Positions 1 through 5,725 of a DNA stretch of 7,762 nt are shown here, piece by piece. Position numbers and translations under genes: made by a program. The stretch is from Chlamydiia bacterium (GTDB taxonomy: Bacteria > Chlamydiota > Chlamydiia > Chlamydiales > FEN-1388), in NCBI GenBank assembly GCA_023269335.1, contig JAHFTM010000077.1, positions 1 to 7,762 of the forward strand. The letters run 5' to 3'. The notes below the pieces were generated by a model. The model made no database searches and was not told where the DNA came from. It was given only the letters and a program-made list of their open reading frames with translations. Every line of letters begins with the position of its first letter. The stretch's first letter is position 1.

Positions 1-366
1 CGTAAACCAGTTTTAGGAAGTTGGAGCACGCCAGTAATTATTTCCAATACTAGCACTGAACAAGCAACTAACCCTCAGATCATCGTGGGTCCTGTTGGGG
101 CAGTGACAGTTGTGTGGACTTACATTAATTTAACAGAAGGGATTTATTCTTTGGCAACAGCTACTTACAATGGACTTAGCGGTTGGTCTAGCCCAGCAGT
201 TCTCTCTACAACGAACGATGATGTGATTCAAGATTTTGAATTAAGCATCAATAGTTTAGGTAAAGTAGTGATGATTTGGGGGGCATATTCAGTTGATACT
301 GGAAATTCACACATATGGAATTCAGTGCTTTCTACAGGCAGTTGGTCAACTACACAGATTTCTTGA
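1..366 (+). CDS. C-terminal end of a W-rich tandem-repeat protein (5' partial)
   Basis: The reading frame is open from the first base and stops at TGA 364-366, leaving 121 residues of a longer protein whose start lies outside the window. It consists of about two copies of a 53-54 residue repeat: a G-S/G-W-S-T/S-P motif has its Trp at residues 8, 62 and 115, and a hydrophobic V-V-x-W strand has its Trp at 39 and 93. The chain stops just after the opening motif of a third copy. Such alternating beta-rich repeats with an 'act on sample, compare, W' pattern are familiar from large secreted or surface proteins of chlamydia-like and other host-associated bacteria, and probably fold as a beta-propeller or beta-solenoid; that fold is inference. 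No catalytic motif is visible. The next gene is 98 bases away, so this is probably a separate transcription unit. The frame is certain; the function is unknown. Confidence 0.85.
   Translation, partial: RKPVLGSWSTPVIISNTSTEQATNPQIIVGPVGAVTVVWTYINLTEGIYSLATATYNGLSGWSSPAVLSTTNDDVIQDFELSINSLGKVVMIWGAYSVDTGNSHIWNSVLSTGSWSTTQIS
19..360 (+). repeat. Protein-level tandem repeat, about 54 residues per unit
   Basis: Two full units and the beginning of a third are seen in translation. Unit 1 runs from about residue 7 to 59, unit 2 from about 60 to 112, and the last 9 residues (GSWSTTQIS) restart the motif. The Trp spacing is 54, 53 and (second strand) 54 residues. The DNA of the units is clearly diverged, so this is an old amplification and not a recent slippage product. 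Confidence 0.7.
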
Positions 367-388
367 TAAAATTTGCTGCTGTGCTCGT

Positions 389-408
389 CAAAAGCTTGCT
401 TTGTTTTT
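389..408 (+). terminator. Weak possible terminator after the repeat protein
   Basis: A short A-rich/T-rich dyad (CAAAAGC, then GCTTTG with a tiny loop) is followed directly by five T. The stem is only about 4-5 base pairs, so termination here is tentative. It is the only candidate between the repeat protein stop at 366 and the first glycosyltransferase at 465. Confidence 0.25.
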
Positions 409-464
409 GAAATTGCATTACTTTGGAGGCGCTATTAGTCCAAATTAAACACCGGAAATAGATC

Positions 465-1337
465 ATGCTGCGTCCAAAATTAAGCTTGGGTACCTGCTTC
501 TTAGGTCTGTTTGGGCTTGTTGTTGCTTTACTTCTGCTTTTTTATTTTGTAAGTCCAAAGCGTAACTTTCAAGTGGATGTGAACAATCCTCAAGAAAAAG
601 CCTTTGTCGTGGTGATTCCTTCTTACAACAATAAGGATTGGTATCAACGCAATCTAGATTCAGTCTTTAATCAAAAGTACTCAAACTACCGAGTAATTTT
701 CATTGACGATGCCTCACCTGATGGAACAGGTGTACTTGCCAAAGAGTATATCCAAGAAAAGGGGCAACAATTCAGAACTACGTTGATTCAGAATCAAACG
801 CGCATGGGAGCTTTGGCAAACAACTATCAAGCCATCATGTCATGCAATCCGCAAGAGATTATCGTCGAAGTAGATGGGGATGACTGGTTTTATTGTGATC
901 AGATCTTAGCGTATCTGAATAAAATGTATTCAGATCCTGATGTTTGGGTTACCTATGGGCAGTTTGTCTATTATCCAGGTGACGTAATAGGTTGGGTCCA
1001 AGAGATCCCTGAAACTGTGATTCAAACGAACACCTATAGACAGCACAGATGGTTGACAACGCATCTGAGAACTTTTTACGCAGGGCTGTTTCACAAAATC
1101 AAAAAAGAAGATCTTCTTTTAGATGGTGAATTTTTCTCTATGGCAGGTGATCTGGCACATATGTTTCCAATTATAGAAATGGCAGGTCCTCATAGTCGGT
1201 TTATTCCAGATGTGCTTTACGTCTATAATGTGGCAACAGAGATGAATGATCATATCAAAGATGCGGGCTTGCAAGATAAACTCGGGATGATTATTCGTTG
1301 GAGAGTACGCTACTGGCCAGTTGATAAACCTTGGTAA
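465..1337 (+). CDS. Membrane-anchored GT2 family glycosyltransferase, paralogue 1
   Basis: A 290-residue GT-A fold glycosyltransferase of family 2, expected to transfer a sugar from a nucleotide sugar to an unknown acceptor. Residues about 10-29 form one hydrophobic segment (signal anchor). The catalytic domain starts at about 45 with KAFVVVIPSYNN, typical of the first GT2 strand, followed by IDDASPDGT (80-88), which binds the nucleotide, and VDGDDW (136-141), the metal-binding DxD equivalent. Downstream are RWLTTHLRT (195-203), likely part of the acceptor pocket, MAGDLAHMF (226-234), whose Asp229 is a candidate catalytic base, and NDH (261-263), a possible late metal ligand. ATG 465 has only a weak GGAA ribosome site 7 bases upstream, but the hydrophobic N-terminus matches its paralogues. 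Its stop shares one base with the next start (TAATG), implying translational coupling. Acceptor and donor are unknown. Flanking charges (R3, K5 before; K32, R33 after) do not settle the orientation. Confidence 0.9.
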   Translation: MLRPKLSLGTCFLGLFGLVVALLLLFYFVSPKRNFQVDVNNPQEKAFVVVIPSYNNKDWYQRNLDSVFNQKYSNYRVIFIDDASPDGTGVLAKEYIQEKGQQFRTTLIQNQTRMGALANNYQAIMSCNPQEIIVEVDGDDWFYCDQILAYLNKMYSDPDVWVTYGQFVYYPGDVIGWVQEIPETVIQTNTYRQHRWLTTHLRTFYAGLFHKIKKEDLLLDGEFFSMAGDLAHMFPIIEMAGPHSRFIPDVLYVYNVATEMNDHIKDAGLQDKLGMIIRWRVRYWPVDKPW

Positions 1338-2242
1338 TGAAAATGAAAGGAAAAAAGAGCTACTTGCTCAAGTCATTTTTAGGAGTCGGCATTGTTGTGT
1401 GCGTTCTTCTTGCATCCATTGTGTTTTTTGCAGCTACTTATCGCACTGCTAACAGTAGCCGCACGAAATATGTGTTAGCAGATATCAATAACCCCAAAGA
1501 AAAAGCCTTTGTTATTGTGACTCCTTCATACAATAACAAAGAATGGTGTAAGCGTAACTTAGAGTCGATTTTATCGCAGGACTATTCAAATTATCGTCTT
1601 ATTTATATTGACGATGCGTCAACTGACGGTACTGGAGAGATTGCTAGGGAGCATATTGAGAAACATAAACAGTCAGAACGAACACTATTTATACAAAACA
1701 AAGAACGCATTGGCGCCTTAGCTAATTTTTATCAGGCAATAGCTCACTGTGATCCACGAGAGATTGTCGTTGAAGTAGATGGGGATGATTGGCTTGCCAA
1801 CACTCAGGTTTTAGCTTATCTTAACGAAGTCTATCAAGATCCTGAGGTTTGGGTGACATATGGACAGTTTGTGATTTATCCTACGGGACAGCAGGGGTGG
1901 GCAGCAGCAGTGCCTCAAAATATAAGTAAACGTAATGCAGTTCGTGAATACCGCTGGCTGACAACGCATCTTAGAACGTATTACGCAGGATTATTTCAGA
2001 AAATTGAGAAACAAGATCTGATTTATACAGGAGATTTTTTTCCAATGTCAGGTGATTTGGCACGCATGTTTCCTATTGTTGAAATGGCAGGCAGCCACTG
2101 TCGCTATATTCCTAAAGTGCTGTATGTTTATAACATTGCTTCACCTTTGAATGATCATACGAAAAATCGTGAGTTACAGCAAAATCTTGAGATGATTATC
2201 CGCACCAAAAAGCGGTATCAAGCAATTCAAAATCTATGGTGA
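1337..2242 (+). CDS. Membrane-anchored GT2 family glycosyltransferase, paralogue 2
   Basis: A 301-residue paralogue of the preceding gene; their last 246 residues align without a gap at about 60% identity (hand count). I take ATG 1337, which overlaps the upstream TAA, instead of the in-frame TTG 1331 that lies inside the upstream gene; ATG 1343 is also possible. The N-terminus is strongly basic (K2, K4, K6, K7, K12) and is followed by a hydrophobic stretch at about 15-33. By the positive-inside rule this places the catalytic domain outside the cytoplasm, unless the segment acts as a cleaved signal. GT2 motifs are intact: PSYNN (63-67), IDDASTDGT (91-99), VDGDDW (147-152), RWLTTHLRT (206-214), MSGDLARMF (237-245, Asp240 the candidate base) and NDH (272-274). 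The last residue is Trp. The fucosyltransferase-like gene starts 6 bases after the stop, so the two are almost certainly co-transcribed. Family assignment is firm; substrate is unknown. Confidence 0.9.
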   Translation: MKMKGKKSYLLKSFLGVGIVVCVLLASIVFFAATYRTANSSRTKYVLADINNPKEKAFVIVTPSYNNKEWCKRNLESILSQDYSNYRLIYIDDASTDGTGEIAREHIEKHKQSERTLFIQNKERIGALANFYQAIAHCDPREIVVEVDGDDWLANTQVLAYLNEVYQDPEVWVTYGQFVIYPTGQQGWAAAVPQNISKRNAVREYRWLTTHLRTYYAGLFQKIEKQDLIYTGDFFPMSGDLARMFPIVEMAGSHCRYIPKVLYVYNIASPLNDHTKNRELQQNLEMIIRTKKRYQAIQNLW

Positions 2243-2248
2243 AAGTAA

Positions 2249-3280
2249 GTGAAAAAAATGCAGTGGTTATTTGCAGCTTTATTTGTTTTTTGTGCAAGCG
2301 CACATGCATCTAATGTCTTACAGGATACAAAAAAGACCGTTTATATCTATTCTGAGATGAGTGTGTCGGATATATTTGCAATCAATGACCCAAATTTTAA
2401 TAGAGACAACTCTTTAGAGCCTCTTTATCAGCTTCGTGAAAAAGCGGCACAAGAGGGGTTTGACATCAAGCAGGTCCACACACTTGAGGCACTTTCTGAT
2501 TTTGAATATCTGATTGTTTTTAACGTGCCTGCAGATAAGATGGGCTATCTTCATAAATATCCTAAAGAAAAGCTACTTTTATTTTTATGGGAGCCTCCCT
2601 CAGTAATGCCTGAAAACTACCGTACAGATTATCATGAGCAATTTTCTAAAGTCTATACATGGAATGATTCCTTAGTTGATAATCAGAAGTACTGGAAGCT
2701 TTTTCATCCGGTACTTATTCCTATGATTCAAGAGTCCATAAGTTTTGAAAAGAAAAAACTATGCACATTGATTGCCTGCAATAAGTGGTCGGCTCATCCC
2801 AATGAGCTTTATAGCGAGAGAAGTAGGGTTATCCAATTTTATGAGTCACAGCATAGCGACGAGTTTGATCTGTATGGCAAATGGTGGCCAAACAATTGTA
2901 AGGTTTATAAAGGGCAAATTGCACGCAAAGTTGACTTTTTGAAGTTATACAAATTTGCCTATGCTTATGAAAACATTAAAGGCGTTCCTGGATATGTGAC
3001 GGAAAAGATTTTCGATTGCTTTCATGCAGGGTGCGTGCCAGTGTATTATGGAGCTTCTAACATAGCCTTGTCTATTCCAAAAGAGTGTTTTATTGATCGT
3101 ACGGACTTTAAAAGTGATGAAGAACTGTACAACTATCTCAAGAGTATGAATGAAGTCGACTATCAAAGATATATCCAGAACATTCAGAAGTTTTTAACAA
3201 GTGAAGAGGCTCAAAGTTATTCTATAGAGACATTTGTCAAAACTGTAATCGATCAGATCTTGCTTTCTCAAAACTTTTAA
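2249..3280 (+). CDS. GT10 (alpha-1,3/1,4-fucosyltransferase) family protein with signal peptide
   Basis: A 343-residue protein of glycosyltransferase family 10, whose known members transfer fucose from GDP-fucose, usually to GlcNAc or glucose. The diagnostic C-terminal block spans residues 236-272. It has Tyr240-Glu241-Asn242, GYVTEKIFDCFHAG (248-261) and VPVYYGASNI (263-272), matching the GDP-fucose-binding part of the family, with Lys253 as the conserved basic residue. LFLWEPP (111-117) resembles the N-terminal-domain Trp/Glu-Pro motif of bacterial members. Residues 1-20 look like a Sec signal peptide (KK, a hydrophobic core, then A-H-A before Ser21), which is unusual because characterised bacterial GT10 enzymes are cytosolic or peripheral. 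GTG 2249 is chosen over ATG 2258 because it supplies the basic n-region and has GGTGA 6 bases upstream. No fucose-biosynthesis gene lies in the window. Fucose as donor is inferred from the family only. Confidence 0.88.
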   Translation: MKKMQWLFAALFVFCASAHASNVLQDTKKTVYIYSEMSVSDIFAINDPNFNRDNSLEPLYQLREKAAQEGFDIKQVHTLEALSDFEYLIVFNVPADKMGYLHKYPKEKLLLFLWEPPSVMPENYRTDYHEQFSKVYTWNDSLVDNQKYWKLFHPVLIPMIQESISFEKKKLCTLIACNKWSAHPNELYSERSRVIQFYESQHSDEFDLYGKWWPNNCKVYKGQIARKVDFLKLYKFAYAYENIKGVPGYVTEKIFDCFHAGCVPVYYGASNIALSIPKECFIDRTDFKSDEELYNYLKSMNEVDYQRYIQNIQKFLTSEEAQSYSIETFVKTVIDQILLSQNF

Positions 3281-3283
3281 GAT

Positions 3284-3289
3284 ACGAGG
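3284..3289 (+). promoter_or_regulatory. Ribosome binding site for the gene at 3298
   Basis: ACGAGG ends 8 bases before ATG 3298. It is the clearest Shine-Dalgarno-like site in the left half of the window and fixes that start, which also begins a typical signal peptide. Confidence 0.55.
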
Positions 3290-3297
3290 CTATTAGC

Positions 3298-3885
3298 ATG
3301 AAAAAATATTTCGTTTTGCTGCTGCTTTTTTGTTATAATAATGTTTTTGCAAATACGAATCGCGAGGTATTTGTCAAATATCCAAATAAGTACTTTGTTG
3401 AAACAGGATCTTTTTATGGAGAGGGCATTCAGGCAGCACTCGATGCTGGATTTCCAAACATCCATTCCATTGAGCTATCACCGCTTTATTTTCAGCGTGT
3501 TCAAATGCGTTTTGCCTATCACAAAAATATTACATTGCATCAAGGGGATTCTGCTAAAAAATTAGGTGAAGTCATCAAGACAATTCAAGAGCCGATTACA
3601 TTTTGGCTCGATGGTCATTATTCCATGGAAGACACTGCAAAAGGGGAGACAATGACGCCACTTTTAGCCGAACTTGAGCAGATCAAACAGCATCCCATCA
3701 AGACACATACAATTTTGATTGATGACATGCGACAAGTGGGAACAGATTCTTTTGATAACATCACGTTAGAACAGATAGTGGCAAAACTCAAAGAGATTAA
3801 TCCGAACTATAGCATTACATATGAGCCAGGTTTTATAACAGATGACGTTCTTGTAGCTCATATCGACAGCTCTCACCGCTCCTAA
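3298..3885 (+). CDS. Small class I SAM-methyltransferase-like protein with signal peptide
   Basis: A 195-residue protein. Residues 1-18 form a signal peptide (KK, Leu-rich core, VFA before Asn19). The rest has a Rossmann-type methyltransferase layout: FVETGSFYGEG (33-43) fits motif I, where SAM is bound; HSIEL (56-60) ends strand 2 with the acidic Glu59 expected to hold the ribose; and QGDSAKKL (82-89) fits the next loop. FWLDGHYS (102-109) and ILIDDMR (139-145) are highly distinctive and probably line the active site. I recognise the pattern as a family of short FkbM-like or class I methyltransferase-like proteins without a known substrate. It starts 17 bases after the GT10 gene and is the last plus-strand gene before a convergent gene. 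The fold call is moderately sure; methyl transfer is unproven, and another role is possible because an exported enzyme would lack SAM. Confidence 0.75.
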   Translation: MKKYFVLLLLFCYNNVFANTNREVFVKYPNKYFVETGSFYGEGIQAALDAGFPNIHSIELSPLYFQRVQMRFAYHKNITLHQGDSAKKLGEVIKTIQEPITFWLDGHYSMEDTAKGETMTPLLAELEQIKQHPIKTHTILIDDMRQVGTDSFDNITLEQIVAKLKEINPNYSITYEPGFITDDVLVAHIDSSHRS

Positions 3886-3894
3886 AATCTACAC

Positions 3895-3915
3895 AAAGCC
3901 ACACATTTTGGCTTT
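3895..3915. terminator. Hairpin between convergent genes
   Basis: AAAGCC (3895-3900) pairs with GGCTTT (3910-3915) around a 9-base loop. The plus-strand arm continues into one further T before the run breaks. The hairpin fills the 30-base gap between the plus-strand stop at 3885 and the minus-strand stop at 3916-3918, so it can act on both transcripts. The short U-tract makes it a modest terminator. Confidence 0.45.
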
Positions 3916-4782
3916 TCAGCTAGGTGTTGATGGCCAGACAACGAGGTAGTTGGTGTTGCCCGTAGAAGGCTCTTCAGGAAGCTCTTTACAGACTATTTTT
4001 TTCTCGTTTAATTTCTGCAAAAGCTCACTCTTCGTCAACACTATAATCCCACCAACTTTTTCATAATTGCAGGTAAGATAGCCACGAGTTGATTTACTTA
4101 AAACTTTGTTGAGATAGTCTTCTTGCACTTGGGTGTTGCATTCGCTGAAGGCGTAGTTACTTATTGCAAAGTCATAGCTTTGATTTGTTGAGATCATATC
4201 GGGTGTGAGGAATGTCACATTTTCTACACCTAAGGTGTGTAGATATTTTTTGGTGAGGGCTAGAGGGCCAGGAAGATCAATAATAGTATAGCTTGCAAAT
4301 GTGTATAGTTTTGAAAGAATGAAACATTGACCGCCATAGCCGCCACCAATCTCTACGATATGGAGGTTGTTAAGCGAGCCAAAGATTTTTGTAATCTCTG
4401 AGGCTACTTTTATGTATCTTAAAGTAGTCGGTGAAAAGGTGCCAAACGCACCGTATGAATAGGCATAAGGATTACCTAAGAGGTCATTTTCACGAAAAAG
4501 ATTCAATTTTTCCTGAAATTCAGGTGATTGTTGAAGGACATAGCTGAGGTATTCTTGTCCCTTTTCGTAGCTTACATGTTCTAAAACTTCGGTATACACA
4601 GGCGCTCTTTTAAAGTTGGAAAAGGTCTGCTCATTTGAAGCAGCTTCCATACAAAATTGAGGGTAGCAGCTAAGCTCAGAGGGACTTGTGACAGAATAAA
4701 TTGCAGAGGAGAATAATAACAGCAGAGAGGCTATAATCAAAAAAATATCTTGGAAACTTGAAGATCTTCTCATCTGTAGCAT
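3916..4782 (-). CDS. Putative sugar O-methyltransferase (NanM-type family) with N-terminal anchor
   Basis: A 288-residue protein on the opposite strand to the rest of the cassette. VEIGGGYGGQCFIL is a clear SAM-binding motif I (about residues 143-156), followed by YTIIDLPGPLALTKKYL, with the acidic residue Asp at the end of strand 2. IDLPGPLALTKKYL and the upstream TLRYIKVASEI segment are hallmarks of the family annotated as putative sugar O-methyltransferases, expected to methylate a hydroxyl on a sugar in a surface glycan. Residues about 12-29 form one hydrophobic segment after RR, a signal peptide or anchor. Start choice is uncertain: GTG 4785, ATG 4782 and ATG 4773 are all in frame and none has a good ribosome site; ATG 4773 would still keep the RR-plus-hydrophobic N-terminus. 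Family identity is likely; the sugar is unknown. Its placement breaks the plus-strand operon into two. Confidence 0.82.
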   Translation of the reverse strand: MLQMRRSSSFQDIFLIIASLLLLFSSAIYSVTSPSELSCYPQFCMEAASNEQTFSNFKRAPVYTEVLEHVSYEKGQEYLSYVLQQSPEFQEKLNLFRENDLLGNPYAYSYGAFGTFSPTTLRYIKVASEITKIFGSLNNLHIVEIGGGYGGQCFILSKLYTFASYTIIDLPGPLALTKKYLHTLGVENVTFLTPDMISTNQSYDFAISNYAFSECNTQVQEDYLNKVLSKSTRGYLTCNYEKVGGIIVLTKSELLQKLNEKKIVCKELPEEPSTGNTNYLVVWPSTPS

Positions 4783-4810
4783 CACTTTTTGTGGTGAAAA
4801 AACTATCAGG

Positions 4811-4840
4811 ATGATACAAAATTGCAGATGAAATGCTCAA
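4811..4840 (-). promoter_or_regulatory. Candidate promoter for the minus-strand methyltransferase
   Basis: Read on the minus strand, TTGAGC (4840-4835) and TATCAT (4816-4811) are separated by 18 bases and lie about 30 bases upstream of the possible starts. Both boxes match the sigma-70 consensus partially. Position in the divergent gap supports it; the sequence match alone would not. Confidence 0.35.
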
Positions 4841-4850
4841 CATCTTTAAA
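4822..4850 (+). promoter_or_regulatory. Weak candidate promoter for the third GT2 gene
   Basis: TTGCAG (4822-4827) and TTTAAA (4845-4850) are spaced by 17 bases. Transcription from here would give a leader of only about 10 bases before ATG 4868, so either this is not the true promoter or the message is nearly leaderless. Some promoter is needed here or further upstream, because the preceding gene is on the other strand. Confidence 0.22.
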
Positions 4851-4867
4851 CCTGAAGCGAGTACGTG

Positions 4868-5725
4868 ATGATGCTGCAAAAAACTATGATAGTGTTTTTT
4901 ACAGGAACTGTAGCGCTACTTGCATTGGCTCTTCTTGCTTATCTATTTGCCTTTAAAAAACAAGCAGAGCAGAGCGAATTAGAGAAGGCTTTTGTGATTG
5001 TTATTCCGTCTTACAACAACAAAGATTGGTACAAAAAAAATCTCAACTCAGTGCTCTTTCAAGACTATCGTAACTATCGAGTGATTTATATAGATGATGC
5101 ATCATCTGATGGTACTGCAGCACTTGTTGAAAGTTATATCAAAGAAAATAATCAAGAAAAAAGAGTGAGTTTACGCAAGAATGAAAAGCGCCATTTAGCT
5201 CTTGCAAATTTGTATCAAGCGATTCACTCTTGTAAGCCGGATGAGATTATTATTACTGTAGATGGAGATGATTGGCTCGCATCTGATAAGGTGCTTTCTT
5301 ATTTGAATACGATTTATTCAGATCCTGATGTGTGGATGACCTATGGGCAATTTATCTACTACCCAGAAGAAAGACATGGTTATGCAGAACTTGTACCAGA
5401 GGAGGTACTATTGAAAAACGGAGTACGGGAGCATCCTGGAGGGCCGACTCATTTACGTACGTTTTACGCAAAACTTTTCCAGATGATTCATAAAGAAGAT
5501 ATGCTCCAAGAGGGTAACTTTTTCCCAATGGCCTGGGATGTAGCTTTTCTCCTTCCTATCATGGAAATGGCAGGGACCCACGCTCGCTTTATTCCGGATG
5601 TACTCTATGTCTATAATACATCAACGACGTTACATGATCATTTGGTCAATCCTAGTTTGCAGGTAAGTCTTGATGCCATGATTCGAAAACAAAAAAAATA
5701 TCAACCCGTAGAGAAAATATGGTAA
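4868..5725 (+). CDS. Membrane-anchored GT2 family glycosyltransferase, paralogue 3
   Basis: A 285-residue GT2 protein, the third copy of the family in this window. Over the last 246 residues it aligns without gaps to paralogue 1 (about 58% identity by hand count) and paralogue 2 (about 54%). One hydrophobic segment covers about residues 8-29 and is followed by KK, so orientation is ambiguous. Conserved motifs are PSYNN (47-51), IDDASSDGT (76-84) and VDGDDW (131-136). It differs where the acceptor should bind: RWLTTHLRT in the other two is replaced by PGGPTHLRT (190-198), and the G-D-L-A-x-M-F motif by W-D-V-A-F-L-L, keeping the candidate catalytic Asp. A changed acceptor is therefore plausible. 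GTG 4865, ATG 4868 and ATG 4871 are adjacent; ATG 4868 is taken because GAAGCGAG ends 6 bases before it. The last residue is Trp, and the stop lies inside the next gene. Confidence 0.9.
   Translation: MMLQKTMIVFFTGTVALLALALLAYLFAFKKQAEQSELEKAFVIVIPSYNNKDWYKKNLNSVLFQDYRNYRVIYIDDASSDGTAALVESYIKENNQEKRVSLRKNEKRHLALANLYQAIHSCKPDEIIITVDGDDWLASDKVLSYLNTIYSDPDVWMTYGQFIYYPEERHGYAELVPEEVLLKNGVREHPGGPTHLRTFYAKLFQMIHKEDMLQEGNFFPMAWDVAFLLPIMEMAGTHARFIPDVLYVYNTSTTLHDHLVNPSLQVSLDAMIRKQKKYQPVEKIW

Noticed and set aside
407..464. Promoter before the first GT2 gene (TTGAAA at 407-412)
   Set aside because: No convincing -10 box lies 16-18 bases downstream (GCTATT at 18 bases is poor), so a specific promoter cannot be claimed even though one is expected in this gap.
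421..3297. Shared GGC(GC)TATTAG string upstream of both the gene at 465 and the gene at 3298
   Set aside because: The match is only about ten bases with a 2-base difference, in different positions relative to the starts, and is absent upstream of the other genes. It is probably chance.
2945..3465. Minus-strand frames opposite the GT10 gene and its downstream neighbour
   Set aside because: They lie antisense to well-supported genes with clear family motifs, lack ribosome sites, and have low-complexity or arbitrary translations.
4823..4868. Plus-strand peptide tail (ADEMLNIFKPEAST then TGA overlapping ATG 4868) that looks like the end of a lost upstream gene with a TGATG junction
   Set aside because: The frame is closed a few codons upstream by another TGA and the segment matches nothing else in the window, so a relic cannot be supported from 14 residues.
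4676..4879. Minus-strand open frame of 67 codons across the start of the sugar methyltransferase gene
   Set aside because: It is in another frame over the methyltransferase N-terminus, has no recognisable motif, and its start overlaps the GT2 start region. It is best explained as a shadow.
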